Assembly (NCBI RefSeq): GCF_001261715.1
Contig: NZ_CVRU01000150.1
Coordinates: 1 to 64,000, forward strand
From: Dysgonomonas sp. HGC4
GTDB taxonomy: Bacteria; Bacteroidota; Bacteroidia; Bacteroidales; Dysgonomonadaceae
DNA length: 64,000 nt
Direction: 5' to 3'
Shown: positions 10,862 through 21,000 of the stretch, piece after piece
Layout of the letters: the number at the start of each line of letters is the position of its first letter
Numbering within the stretch: the stretch's first letter is position 1
The notes under the pieces: generated by a model
Seen by the model: only the letters and a program-made list of their open reading frames with translations
Database searches by the model: none
What the model was told of the DNA's origin: nothing
Made by a program: the position numbers and the translations under genes

Positions 10862-12622
10862 TTATTTCTTTTCGATTAAGTTCTGCTCCTGACTCTTACT
10901 AATTACATTCTGCAAAGCGGTCAGCCCCAAACGATCTTTTAATTGTTGATAGTAAAGACTCTTTGGATTAACTGTCTGATCAACTAATTCTATCCACCCA
11001 TCACCAACAGAGATAAGCCCCTTATCTTGAAAATTGCTTCTCGAAACTCCATTTATAGCCGTTATTGTACTCCTTCTGCCATTTTCAACCCACTTATCCT
11101 GTATAGTTCCATTACTTCCTATTGCGAAATTTTGAGCTGTAGGAGGCTGCATTACCATAATAACTGGAGCACTGCAATTCCAGAAAACAATCTGTGCACC
11201 AGACCAACCATGCCCCGAACCATACCATCCTCTATTCACGGATAGTAATGAGCCATCGGGTCCTTTGATTGTGATATTATCATAGAGACAACCTGCTGCC
11301 CACCGTTGATGGGGCTCGCTTGAAGCAAAAGTCATATCTCCCCCACCATCTACAAAAACATTGGGTCCTGCAACACTTGCCCCCAATACAAATTCGTGTC
11401 GATGATGACTCGAATAACAACGCTGAAACAAACACATCTGTCCCCAAACTGAATAGGCATAACGACGACCTCCTGTAATAACTGACACGGGATTGGTTGC
11501 CGATAAATCTTGTCCGGTAATAAATTTGGCAGAAGATGAAGTCCAAACACAACAATCGAACTGCTCTACACTTACGTTTCTTATCCATGCGTTTTCGATA
11601 GCATTGCAAAAGACAAAATTGTTTGCATGATTTTCATCAGCATTATACTCCCCTATGTATTTATCTTTCTCTTTCACACTTGGATCATATACCGACATTC
11701 CATAGATATTCTCGATTCCACACTGAGCAATTCTCTCTGGAAAATTATATTTATAAATTTTAGCCCCTCCAAATTCTTGCTGCAAAGCATTTACCAGAGG
11801 AATATCTAACGTGACCTTATCGCCATCAATAGAAACTATGGTTCGCTCAAAGATCAAATCTTTAGATCCTGCTTCCCATTGTTTTGTTCCATTTGTATTT
11901 GTATTGTTTCCATATTTACGAAACCGAAGAAACGACTCCTTCGTAGTCTCACCCTTTAATGGACGCGGTGCTATTGAATCCATACCAATTGCATGAATCC
12001 ATTCGGCAGTACTCGGACGATGTACTACCATATTATCCCCTACTTTAAATGTTTTTCCAGCATCTTTTACATGTATTATTTTACTTCCCGACGAAACATA
12101 TTTATCTGTAATATATTGCTCACTAGAGATTATAGGTGTAAGTTTAGCATTAATTCCTAATTCGATTACATTGTATTTATTTGTAGAGGTTGCCAATAAT
12201 ACAGTTCCACTCTCTTTGTTATTTCCTTCTCCTCTCAAAACTATACCACCAGTTGTTATTTTTAAAGGAGAGGATATATTATATACTCCTCTTTTTATTA
12301 ATATAGCTCCTCTAAACCCATCTTTATCAGGGCTTAGTTTTGACACTGCATTTATTGCTGACTGAATCATAGAAGTATCATCTCCTTTACTTGGAGATTC
12401 GACCACTGCTACAATCGGCAGATCGGGTATAGCTACACCACCGCCCATATATCCACAATTGGAAAAATCGGGAATTATATCGCCTTTATCTGAATAAGGT
12501 TTATATTCGAGTTTTCCATTTTGTCCGAAATAGACCAACTCACTTTGAGATTGGCCAAATAATAAACTGCTAGTAACGATTAGAATAAAGGATAATGTTA
12601 TCCTCCTTATTTTATCTTTCAT
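10862..12622 (-). CDS. secreted right-handed beta-helix protein, putative pectin-active enzyme
   Basis: 586 residues from the chosen start (MKDKIRRITL, signal peptide to about residue 24). A Met 12 codons upstream at 12658 is rejected because it lies on the upstream side of the -7 element at 12646-12653. A parallel beta-helix is indicated by GAILIKRGVYNISSPLKI, GIVLRGEGN and many later turns. It is a paralogue of the protein at 21001-22524. Both share an opening IIPDFS..GY and a conserved core: GGRRY (about 384-388 here), GPNVF, HxRW, LYDNI, GSGHGW (H471) and WNC. Such strict keeping of Arg, His and Asp suggests an active site. Family and reaction are unknown to me; a lyase or hydrolase on rhamnogalacturonan-like glycan is the working idea. 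Confidence 0.7.
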   Translation of the reverse strand: MKDKIRRITLSFILIVTSSLLFGQSQSELVYFGQNGKLEYKPYSDKGDIIPDFSNCGYMGGGVAIPDLPIVAVVESPSKGDDTSMIQSAINAVSKLSPDKDGFRGAILIKRGVYNISSPLKITTGGIVLRGEGNNKESGTVLLATSTNKYNVIELGINAKLTPIISSEQYITDKYVSSGSKIIHVKDAGKTFKVGDNMVVHRPSTAEWIHAIGMDSIAPRPLKGETTKESFLRFRKYGNNTNTNGTKQWEAGSKDLIFERTIVSIDGDKVTLDIPLVNALQQEFGGAKIYKYNFPERIAQCGIENIYGMSVYDPSVKEKDKYIGEYNADENHANNFVFCNAIENAWIRNVSVEQFDCCVWTSSSAKFITGQDLSATNPVSVITGGRRYAYSVWGQMCLFQRCYSSHHRHEFVLGASVAGPNVFVDGGGDMTFASSEPHQRWAAGCLYDNITIKGPDGSLLSVNRGWYGSGHGWSGAQIVFWNCSAPVIMVMQPPTAQNFAIGSNGTIQDKWVENGRRSTITAINGVSRSNFQDKGLISVGDGWIELVDQTVNPKSLYYQQLKDRLGLTALQNVISKSQEQNLIEKK

Positions 12623-12645
12623 AATAAATAGTTTTAAGGAATATT

Positions 12646-12705
12646 CAAATCTCAGCATTAATAATCTTTCCTATTTGTAGGAATCAGTCAGATTTTTGTA
12701 GAAAC
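12646..12705 (-). promoter_or_regulatory. promoter with candidate HTCS operator, upstream of beta-helix gene
   Basis: Plus strand: -7-like CAAATCTC at 12646-12653 (one base off CAAAnnTA), a 20-bp gap, half-sites TTTGTAGGAATC at 12674 and TTTGTAGAAAC at 12695, starts 21 bp apart. It lies between the TonB receptor stop (12708) and the beta-helix start, so this gene can be expressed apart from the receptor. It also argues for translation from 12622. Confidence 0.55.
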
Positions 12706-12707
12706 TG

Positions 12708-14567
12708 TCAAAATGTGATATCAATTCCTCCCATTACAGTAGTACCGGGCATAGGAAACCCTTCGTTGATAGTATATTTACGCCCTGTAAGATTATCTCC
12801 ATTCATAAACAGAGAGAATGTTTTCGATAATTTATAGAGAGCCCGTGCATTTAGCAAAGTATAATTTTCGGTTTTAGAATCGTCTCCCACCCGAGTATAT
12901 AACTTATCGATATATTGAGTATTTGCACTCAATGTCAATTTATTTATCTTCCAGGTGGCTTCAATAAATGCCATGTGTTTGGGTGCAGCAATAATAGGTT
13001 TATTGGTCTGGAGGAAACTATAATTTCCTGTCACTTTTAAAGAGGGTAGAATATAGTAATTAACAGCAAACTCAAATCCTTTATTTATAAAAGAACCTAT
13101 ATTCTCATTTAGCATTTTTCCATCTACAGGAACAGTTTGTATCATATCCTTCCCATCGATGTAGAAGGCTGTTAATTCAAAATTCAACTTACCTTGCAAA
13201 CATTTTTGGAGAATTGAAAAATCATAATTCATCATCGATTCGGGTCGTAAATCGGGATTTGCTGCAACATACATATACAAATCTCTAAGATTGGGACTTC
13301 TAAAGCCTTTTGACAATGAAGCCTTCAGAGTTGTATTTTTATTCAGTTGATAAGCTGATCCAACTTGCGGAACCCATTCACGACCATATACCTGATTTAT
13401 TTCGAGGCGAATACCTACATTTAATGTCAGCTTATGAAATAAAGTCTGTTGCATCAATAAGTAAAGCCCTGTTTCATTTACTGTTTTATCTATTATGTCT
13501 ACTTCTTTGTCTGGAAATTGATTCCAGGCATGACCTCCCCAGTTTTTATAATCGAGTCCGGCAGTTAAAAGATTACCCTTGAAAAGATGAGCCGATTGAT
13601 AAAGCATAAACCCTGCATTATGGTCTCTCGATTCAAATAAATAATCTCGGGGCTTTCCATTTTTCCATCCGTCATTTACTTCATGATCTCCATAATTATA
13701 AAAAGCTTTAAATGCTCCACTTGAGTTGGAATAGTTATTCTCCACTGAAAAAGAATAAGATGAGCGAAGAGCATCCACCCAATTATCTGTCATTAATTGT
13801 TCGACACTTCCCGGATTATTCGATTTAAATTTAGCTACCATGGCATCCCCCGATACATTCCAGTTATGAGAGATTTCATAGCCGGCCTTAACAAATCCAT
13901 TAGTTATATAGAATTTCGAATTTTCACGATGCCCATCTGTACAATCGTGATTAACGGATGCAAAGACATTCAGCTTATTTTCTTTTAATCTGGCATTCGC
14001 CATGTATTTTTGTGTGTTGTACGATCCGTATTGTAAACGCGCCTGTCCATTAACTCCATCTTGCTTTGCCTTACGTGTTATTATATTAATCACTCCGCCC
14101 ATAGCATTAGATCCATAGAGCAACGAACCCGGTCCTCGTATTACTTCTACCTTTTCGGCATCAGAAGATACGTATGTATCAGGAAGATGATGTCCGAAAA
14201 TACCTGCCCACTGGGGTTGCCCGTCGAGAAGCATCAGCACTTTATTTCCGCCTCCTACTCCTCTGATATTGACAGTTCCTGCCGAACCTGACGATACCCC
14301 AAACCCCGTTATGCTGCGCTCGGTAACAAACAATCCCGGTACACGTCCGGATAAAACTGAAAGTAAAGCCGACTCTCCATCAGCTTCTATTTCATCACGA
14401 GTTATAACGGATACTGTGGCTGGTATCTGATTGCGGTTGACTTGTGTTTTTGTACTACTTATCACTGTTACTTCACCCAATGAAATAGTATCTTTTCCTA
14501 TGGTTTGAGCTGATAAATACCCAAAAGGTAGAGTGATAAAAGCCCAGATGAAAATTGATATTTTCAT
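12708..14567 (-). CDS. small TonB-dependent outer membrane receptor (BtuB/siderophore-receptor size)
   Basis: 619 residues with a signal peptide (1-20, ending YLSAQ). There is no carboxypeptidase-regulatory domain before the plug, unlike SusC. The plug runs from about 28 to 165 (TISLGEVTVIS TonB-box-like region, PGLFVTER, LLDGQPQW, VEVIRGPGSLLYGSNAMGGVINI), and a short 22-strand barrel ends in an aromatic (GGIDITF). Receptors of this type usually carry vitamins, metal chelates or small oligomers. Its place between the HTCS and the enzyme operon, with its own operator-type promoter, suggests import of a product or cofactor of this glycan pathway. The ligand cannot be read from sequence. Confidence 0.88.
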   Translation of the reverse strand: MKISIFIWAFITLPFGYLSAQTIGKDTISLGEVTVISSTKTQVNRNQIPATVSVITRDEIEADGESALLSVLSGRVPGLFVTERSITGFGVSSGSAGTVNIRGVGGGNKVLMLLDGQPQWAGIFGHHLPDTYVSSDAEKVEVIRGPGSLLYGSNAMGGVINIITRKAKQDGVNGQARLQYGSYNTQKYMANARLKENKLNVFASVNHDCTDGHRENSKFYITNGFVKAGYEISHNWNVSGDAMVAKFKSNNPGSVEQLMTDNWVDALRSSYSFSVENNYSNSSGAFKAFYNYGDHEVNDGWKNGKPRDYLFESRDHNAGFMLYQSAHLFKGNLLTAGLDYKNWGGHAWNQFPDKEVDIIDKTVNETGLYLLMQQTLFHKLTLNVGIRLEINQVYGREWVPQVGSAYQLNKNTTLKASLSKGFRSPNLRDLYMYVAANPDLRPESMMNYDFSILQKCLQGKLNFELTAFYIDGKDMIQTVPVDGKMLNENIGSFINKGFEFAVNYYILPSLKVTGNYSFLQTNKPIIAAPKHMAFIEATWKINKLTLSANTQYIDKLYTRVGDDSKTENYTLLNARALYKLSKTFSLFMNGDNLTGRKYTINEGFPMPGTTVMGGIDITF

Positions 14568-14645
14568 ATTTGATTAATAAAAGTAAGAACAGATAAGGTT
14601 ATAATTACATAATTCATAGTATCTCAATCTAAAGTATTCAGATCA

Positions 14646-14705
14646 TAAAATTACTCACATAGTTATCTGCTCATTTGTAAAAAACAATCAAATAATTACA
14701 AAATC
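14646..14705 (-). promoter_or_regulatory. promoter with candidate HTCS operator, upstream of TonB receptor
   Basis: Plus strand: -7-like TAAAATTA at 14646-14653 (one base off CAAAnnTA), a 20-bp gap, half-sites TTTGTAAAAAAC at 14674 and ATTACAAAATC at 14695 (8 of 11 bases as in the best half-site), starts 21 bp apart. It lies between the HTCS stop (14731) and the receptor. Confidence 0.55.
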
Positions 14706-14730
14706 AATCCAATCAGCACTCTATATTCAC

Positions 14731-17700
14731 CTATTGATTAGTATATTCGGTAGGAGACATACCAAAATAAGTTTTGAAACAATTAGAGAAATAAGCATGA
14801 CTATTAAATCCTACAGCAACATATACTTCCGAAACTGGCAACTTTGCTTCTTTCAACATTTTCGCCCCCATATTCAAACGAAAATTACGAATAAACTCAT
14901 TAGGTGAAAGATTAGTGATAGCTTTTATTTTTCGGTATAAATTGGCTCTACTCATTCCAACATCGCGACTAAAATCATCCAAGTTTAGTTCGGGATTCGA
15001 GACATCTTTTTCCAAGATTTCATATAATTTCTGCATAAATCGTTCATCAACAGAAGAAGCCTCAACGCCCAAAGTTTCCAAAGAAAACCGCTTCCCATAT
15101 ATTTCTTTCAAACTTTCTCTGGCTTGAAGAATATTTATTACTCTGGCAATTAATAGAGACGAGTTAAACGGTTTTACTATATATTCATCTGCTCCTGCCT
15201 CATAACCCTCTTTAATATCGTCGGTCATTGCACGTGCTGTAATCATTATCACAGGAATATGACTGGTTCGCAAATCGGTTTTTATTCTTTTACACATTTC
15301 CATACCATCCATTTTGGGCATCATCAGATCCGATATTAGCAGATCTGGTGAGTGATTTATAGCTTTATCTATGGCCTCCAATCCATTGGCTGCTTCAATT
15401 ATATTATGTGCATCTTTTAATAGAGAAATAATATATCTCCGAACATCAATATTGTCTTCAACAACTAAAATAGTGGTTCGTTTTACCGTTTTCTTTTCTT
15501 CCGATTCTTTATCTTCCGAACAATCTATAGTGTATGGTAATTCAGTCTCTTCCACGATTTCTTCGGTATAAGCATCGTCTCTGAAACAGTCTTTACATAC
15601 AGGAAGAATACATTTAAAAACAGCTCCCGATGCGTCGGAGCTTTCAGCCCATATCACTCCATGATGCATTTCTATTATAGATTTACTAAGGCTTAAGCCT
15701 AAGCCGGTACCCGATGCAGAGTGTTCGTTCTGTGCCACCTGATAGAATGGTATAAATATTTTCTCTAGCTCGTCATTTGCTATCCCCGTCCCTGAATCCT
15801 TGATTTCTAATATTATGTATGATATATCTTCATTTATAAAACTCTTACCTTTTTCTGCGAAATTTTTCTTTATTTCAGATAGTGTCATACAACTTAAATT
15901 AACATCAATAACCCCTCCATTTGGTACGTTTTTAAACGCATTGGACAGCAAATTGAAGTATACCTTTTCCATTAAGCTTTTATCAAACCAATTATTAACA
16001 ATATCAATTGTATGATTAAACTCGAAATTAATTTTTCTTGAAACTGCCAACTCCCTAAAGATTAAAACCATTTCTTCGGAAAACTTCACAAAGTCATTTT
16101 CTGAGATTTTTAAACTCATCGTTCCACTCTCTTTCTTTTGGAAATCCATTAAGTTATTAACCAAACGCAGTAATCGTCGGGCATTACTCCTCATCAAAAT
16201 CATATTTTCTCTGACCTTAGATGTAAGGTCCTCCTTTTCCACCATATCTTCTAGAGGATTAATGATGAGTGTAAGTGGTGTTCTCAGTTCATGCGAAAAA
16301 TTAGTGAATAACTTATTTCGAGCCTGATGGAATTCGTCTTGAGTTTTCGCTTCCATCTGTTTTAGTTTTATATCATTTTCCAATCTCTTCCTCTCCGTAA
16401 AATAGCGTATAATAAACAAGATAATACCCGAAATAAATAAAACATAAAAAGTATAAGCCCACCATGTTTTCCAGAACGGAGGCAAAACTACGATTTTTAG
16501 ACTCGCTCCTTCATCATTCCAAACACCATCATTATTAGATCCTTTAACTACAAATTGATATTCTCCGGGAGGGATATTTGTATAATATGCCATCCTTCTT
16601 GATCCCACATTATTCCATTCTTTATCGAAACCTTCCAGTTTATAAGCATACTGATTTTTATCGGCAAAAATGAAATTAAGAGCGCTATACTCTATTGAAA
16701 TATTGGATTGGTCGTACTTGAGCACAATTTTTTTCTGTGAATTCAATTGCTCTTTAAGTATTTTATCCTCACCACCGGACACAATCTTAGCATTATTGAT
16801 ATATAAATTATTAAAGACAATAGGCGGAACATAAGGGTTGACCGTCATTCGCTGTGGATTGAATGTTACAAAGCCATTACTACCACTGAAGATTATATTA
16901 TTATTAGAAAGTTTCAGACCTGCATGAAGTGTAAACTCATCAATTTTCAATCCATTAGAATGTGTATAATTCTGAAACGTTTTTGCGTCTGTGTTAAAAT
17001 CGGAAATACCCGTACTTGTGCTAATCCATAAATGCCTGTTACCTCCATCAACAATCATACACACATTGTTATTCAATAGGCTGTCTTTTGTACCATAAGT
17101 AATAAACTTATCGGATTTAGGATCAAACAAACTTATACCACCACCAAAAGTTCCAATCCATATCTCTCCCGCACTATCTTTAACAATAGAAGTAACAAAG
17201 TTTTCCGGTATTTTATCGGGATTATTTTCTAATGGATTGTTCTTATAATTCTTTAATATATGGGTATTGTAATCATAGTAGAACAAGCCATTATTTCTTG
17301 TGCCGATAAGAAATACATTTGTCTCGATCTCAAGTATACTTCGTACATCCGAAAATCGAATATTCTGCTTTCCTATAACCGGAAATTCTTTTCTTACATC
17401 TTTATTTCCTAAAATCAGAGAAAAACCATATTCACTAACACCACTTATCACTAAGTCTCCTTTTCGTGTTTTACCTATTTGATAAATAGATCTTTCTTCT
17501 TTTAGATCATATTCTAACGAAAATTTGTGACTACTCATATCAAAACTATAAATAGTACCTAGATTGGTTCCACAAAGAATTCGAGAGCCATCTTGATAGA
17601 GCGATTTTATTATGTTCTTTTGATAAACTTTATTCGCATTATCAAATATCAAGTAATGCTTAAACGATTCTGTTTTTTTATCCACTTCGAGCAATCCTCC

Positions 17701-18822
17701 TCCTTCGGTTGCAATATAAAGGCTGCTTGGAGTCTCAACAATTGGCCCCATTATTCCCAATATTGCCTTCAAACTTGCACTAGGGTTATAAAACTGAAAT
17801 TTTTGGCCATATCTGTTGTAATAACAAATACCACCCGCATAAGTACCTACCCACAATGTTTGAGATCGGTCGAAGTAAACGCTAATAATTGAATAATGAC
17901 TCAATGCACCTTGTCCCGAAGAGTATTCTTTATATTGTGTAATCTCTCTTGTTTTATTATCTATCACGTTGAGTCCATTGAAAGTCCCCACTACAATACT
18001 TCCATCGGGTGCTTCAGTAATATTTCTTATATTATTATTTGTTAGTCCATTATTCTCATTATAATAGGTGAATTCCTTTGCTCCTTTTTTTAAATAACTT
18101 ATACCTTTGTTTTGTGTACCTACCCATAAATTGTCATTCCTATCAATAAAAAGGACTTTCACATAATCATCTGAAATGCTATATGCGTCATTTGGTGTAT
18201 TTTTATAAACTGTATATTGTTTATTCTCGAGATTATACACAATTAACCCCTCTGTCAAAGTACCGAGATAAAGTTTATTCTCTTTCTTTACTATTGCATT
18301 CACACGGTTATGTTCCAACAAATTATCTATTGTTATACGACGAAATGAATCCGTAGCCTGATCATATAAATTCAAGCCTTGATTTGTTCCTACCCAAAGA
18401 TTATTCTGATCGTCGAAAAAGATAGATAGTATTGTATTGTGATATAATGAGTTCTTATTATTAGGTTCGAGATAATACCTCTTAAATTTATTAGTAGAAG
18501 GGTTTAAGCAATTAAGTCCATTGTTTGTTCCTATCCAAAGATTCTGATTATTATCCTCGGTCATGCATAAAATATGATTATCACTTATACTCGAATTATC
18601 TTCTGCATCCGTTATAAATACATCAAAATTGTAACCATCAAACCTATTCAATCCATTCCGTGTTCCAAACCACATGAATCCTTTACTATCTTGGAGGATA
18701 GAGGTTCCTGTTATCTGAGATAATCCGTTTCCTAACGACAAATTAGAAAAGTAGTATAGATCTTTTCCCTCTACACATATTATTGACATAGAGAAGAGCA
18801 GAAGAAATAGTAAGTTCTTCAT
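14731..18822 (-). CDS. hybrid two-component system sensor/regulator (HTCS)
   Basis: 1363 residues. Order: signal peptide (1-19); two seven-bladed propellers of Reg_prop repeats (about 25-690; repeated DNLWVGTNNG-type motifs); a Y_Y_Y domain (about 700-785, GEYQFVVKGSNNDG); one membrane helix (about 790-812, WWAYTFYVLFISGIILFII); HisKA with H844 in FSHELRTPL; ATPase domain (DSGTGIANDELEKIF, GTGLGLSLS); receiver with D1165 in ISDLMMPKMDG; C-terminal AraC-type DNA-binding domain (about 1255-1363). HTCS proteins sense oligosaccharides in the periplasm and directly activate nearby PUL genes. It is set between the SusCD operon and the receptor/enzyme operons, so it is the natural regulator of the 21-bp direct-repeat promoters. 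Its own leader carries the hairpin at 18840-18852. Confidence 0.95.
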   Translation of the reverse strand: MKNLLFLLLFSMSIICVEGKDLYYFSNLSLGNGLSQITGTSILQDSKGFMWFGTRNGLNRFDGYNFDVFITDAEDNSSISDNHILCMTEDNNQNLWIGTNNGLNCLNPSTNKFKRYYLEPNNKNSLYHNTILSIFFDDQNNLWVGTNQGLNLYDQATDSFRRITIDNLLEHNRVNAIVKKENKLYLGTLTEGLIVYNLENKQYTVYKNTPNDAYSISDDYVKVLFIDRNDNLWVGTQNKGISYLKKGAKEFTYYNENNGLTNNNIRNITEAPDGSIVVGTFNGLNVIDNKTREITQYKEYSSGQGALSHYSIISVYFDRSQTLWVGTYAGGICYYNRYGQKFQFYNPSASLKAILGIMGPIVETPSSLYIATEGGGLLEVDKKTESFKHYLIFDNANKVYQKNIIKSLYQDGSRILCGTNLGTIYSFDMSSHKFSLEYDLKEERSIYQIGKTRKGDLVISGVSEYGFSLILGNKDVRKEFPVIGKQNIRFSDVRSILEIETNVFLIGTRNNGLFYYDYNTHILKNYKNNPLENNPDKIPENFVTSIVKDSAGEIWIGTFGGGISLFDPKSDKFITYGTKDSLLNNNVCMIVDGGNRHLWISTSTGISDFNTDAKTFQNYTHSNGLKIDEFTLHAGLKLSNNNIIFSGSNGFVTFNPQRMTVNPYVPPIVFNNLYINNAKIVSGGEDKILKEQLNSQKKIVLKYDQSNISIEYSALNFIFADKNQYAYKLEGFDKEWNNVGSRRMAYYTNIPPGEYQFVVKGSNNDGVWNDEGASLKIVVLPPFWKTWWAYTFYVLFISGIILFIIRYFTERKRLENDIKLKQMEAKTQDEFHQARNKLFTNFSHELRTPLTLIINPLEDMVEKEDLTSKVRENMILMRSNARRLLRLVNNLMDFQKKESGTMSLKISENDFVKFSEEMVLIFRELAVSRKINFEFNHTIDIVNNWFDKSLMEKVYFNLLSNAFKNVPNGGVIDVNLSCMTLSEIKKNFAEKGKSFINEDISYIILEIKDSGTGIANDELEKIFIPFYQVAQNEHSASGTGLGLSLSKSIIEMHHGVIWAESSDASGAVFKCILPVCKDCFRDDAYTEEIVEETELPYTIDCSEDKESEEKKTVKRTTILVVEDNIDVRRYIISLLKDAHNIIEAANGLEAIDKAINHSPDLLISDLMMPKMDGMEMCKRIKTDLRTSHIPVIMITARAMTDDIKEGYEAGADEYIVKPFNSSLLIARVINILQARESLKEIYGKRFSLETLGVEASSVDERFMQKLYEILEKDVSNPELNLDDFSRDVGMSRANLYRKIKAITNLSPNEFIRNFRLNMGAKMLKEAKLPVSEVYVAVGFNSHAYFSNCFKTYFGMSPTEYTNQ

Positions 18823-18839
18823 AGAAAATAAGGCTAATA

Positions 18840-18852
18840 AGGTCTCAGACCT
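18840..18852 (-). promoter_or_regulatory. leader hairpin motif before the HTCS gene
   Basis: AGGTCTCAGACCT on the plus strand (AGGTCTGAGACCT in gene orientation), a 5-bp stem closing a 3-nt loop, 17 nt upstream of the start codon. The identical 13-mer occurs before rhaA at 60181, and near-identical copies occur before susD and rhaD. Role unknown. Confidence 0.5.
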
Positions 18853-19045
18853 ATGTGTTACTTTGGTATGGGAGCTAATTCGATATATTATACACGGTGG
18901 GTCTAGAATATATGTATGTCTGCTCCTACTTAATTGTTACTTAATTCACTCTTGGATATATTCCAACTCTCGATAAAAATAGTGAAATATTTGGTATTAT
19001 AGCTAAACTTGATAGGTATCATTTATCAATGTCACATAATCCCAA

Positions 19046-19080
19046 AAAGTCTTACAACATCAGAAATATTGTAAGACTTT
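19046..19080 (-). terminator. rho-independent terminator after GH29
   Basis: Perfect 12-bp stem AAAGTCTTACAA / TTGTAAGACTTT with an 11-nt loop. In minus-strand direction it is followed by a T run, and it lies 20 bases after the GH29 stop. It closes the SusC-to-GH29 operon. Confidence 0.8.
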
Positions 19081-19099
19081 ATTATTTTCTTACCAATAT

Positions 19100-20989
19100 T
19101 CAATTAACTGGAATAAGACGCACAGCTATGGGTCTCAGATAAGAGACTCCCTCATATTTATCTCCTTCCAGTAAGCAAATATATTCTCCTTTAGGAATAC
19201 TAATCTGTCCTGCCTTAATACTATTTACTCCATCTTTTTCAAGTCTTGGTACATAATTTATCTCATATCGCTTCCCATTGATATTTAAGATAACACTTCC
19301 TTTATCTTTTTCCGATTCAGTATTATACTCTATATATATATCATAGTTCACTGCTTCATTTATTCGGAATTTCCATTGAAAGGATTGACTGTTATTATTC
19401 CATCCTTTTACATAATTCCTATTTGGTTTGCCATCTCCATACCCTAAACCTACGCCTTTAAGCTCCGCATCGAATGCATATAATATGTTCTCTGATGAAG
19501 TAGAAAGCAATCTTACAGGATAAGCAGCTTTCTTTTCTTTCAAAGTCAAAGCCACTACTGTATTTATAGTATCAGGTGCTATCTGTGGTAAGAAGATCTC
19601 CACATCTTTACTACTTAATCTGCCTGTCTTCAGTTCATTCTTGTTTGAATTACCCACAATCCAAGCTTTATCAATATCAGAAGTCAGACCACCCACTATA
19701 AGTTTACCATCTTTAGGCCAATTGTATATATGCAAATAAGTAATATTATCCCTCTTTGTTGTAACACCCCATGTCTGAACAGGAAGGTCTGTTCGTTCAT
19801 TCCCATAAATGGCTTCTCCATATACAGAAAGCCATTTACCTACCCCTTTAAATATTTCAACATCTTTCTCATCCCATTTTCCATTTCCCATTGGTCCTAC
19901 ATTCATCAATATATTTCCTCCTTTTGATGTTGCTGAAGATACCAAACGTATAAAATGGCTCACCGCCTTATGAGACGAGTCGTATTTGCTATATCCATAC
20001 GATTCGTTAGTGGTAGGAATAGACTCCCAATATCCTTTCACAGGAAAAAAGTACGCAGCCCTATCTCCGGTATTGATATAATCGCCCAGATTACCACCCG
20101 CAAAACGTGCTAATCTACCATTAACTACAATATCGGGGCTAGCCTCTCGAATACTTTTCAGTATCCTGATATTTTCATATAAGGGTAGCTTATGCGGTGT
20201 ATCGAACCACAAGATATCCGGATTATACTTTTTAATGAGTTCCACTATCTGAGGTATCGATTTTTCGCTTACATATTTCTCTGCGTGAGGAATAAAATCA
20301 GTACGAGTTAGCCACCAATTGGCACCACCTATTAGTTTGTCTCCACCGGGATTATTATAATCCCAATCATTTCCGGGAGCATCTGGATGTTCCCAATCAA
20401 AAGCATGCGAATAATAGAATCCAAATTTGATTCCATATTTAGTGGCAGCAGCTCTCAATTCCATCATGGGATCTTTATTGTATTTGGTCATTCGCATATC
20501 ATATGGATAAGCATCTGAGAAATACATAGCAAATCCATCGTGATGCTTGGCTGTAATTATAAAATAACGCATACCTGCTTCTTTAGCATGTAGCATCCAT
20601 TCGTCTGCATCGAAGTCTATGGGATTAAAGGGTATGACTAGTTTATCTTTGTATTCTTGTAGCGATATTTTTTCTTTTCTCATCAAATGCTCCGAGTATC
20701 CTGTAACAGGTTTTCCTTTCCATTCCCCTCCTGCTTCAGAATATACACCCCAATGAATGAAACAACCAAACTTGGCGTCGTTATACCATGACATTCTCTC
20801 ACTAAGAGTTTTTTGTGAATCTTTCCACCAATCCGATAGTGCTTCTTGCACTGCAATACTATCCTGATGCAAATCAAGTTTTCCAACATCCATTCCCTGT
20901 TCATCCCCTTTGTCAAATTTAATTTGAGCTTGAGATACAGAGCTTAATAATAAGCTGGTTAAGACAAATGATATAATCTGTTTTTTCAT
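19100..20989 (-). CDS. GH29 alpha-L-fucosidase with C-terminal beta-sandwich
   Basis: 629 residues with a signal peptide (about 1-21). The TIM barrel begins at WYNDAKFGCFIHWG; HHDGFAMY and the nucleophile D263 in ILWFDTPHK are clear. It ends with GNILMNVGPMGNG and two sheet domains; the last (about 500-629) resembles a carbohydrate-binding sandwich. GH29 releases alpha-L-fucose with retention. It is the last gene of the SusC operon, 11 bases after the beta-helix gene and just before a terminator. Two long insertions around the metal-free active site set it apart from the other GH29 (30181-31617), so the two probably take different fucosyl linkages. Confidence 0.92.
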   Translation of the reverse strand: MKKQIISFVLTSLLLSSVSQAQIKFDKGDEQGMDVGKLDLHQDSIAVQEALSDWWKDSQKTLSERMSWYNDAKFGCFIHWGVYSEAGGEWKGKPVTGYSEHLMRKEKISLQEYKDKLVIPFNPIDFDADEWMLHAKEAGMRYFIITAKHHDGFAMYFSDAYPYDMRMTKYNKDPMMELRAAATKYGIKFGFYYSHAFDWEHPDAPGNDWDYNNPGGDKLIGGANWWLTRTDFIPHAEKYVSEKSIPQIVELIKKYNPDILWFDTPHKLPLYENIRILKSIREASPDIVVNGRLARFAGGNLGDYINTGDRAAYFFPVKGYWESIPTTNESYGYSKYDSSHKAVSHFIRLVSSATSKGGNILMNVGPMGNGKWDEKDVEIFKGVGKWLSVYGEAIYGNERTDLPVQTWGVTTKRDNITYLHIYNWPKDGKLIVGGLTSDIDKAWIVGNSNKNELKTGRLSSKDVEIFLPQIAPDTINTVVALTLKEKKAAYPVRLLSTSSENILYAFDAELKGVGLGYGDGKPNRNYVKGWNNNSQSFQWKFRINEAVNYDIYIEYNTESEKDKGSVILNINGKRYEINYVPRLEKDGVNSIKAGQISIPKGEYICLLEGDKYEGVSYLRPIAVRLIPVN

Positions 20990-21000
20990 AGCGTATCCTT

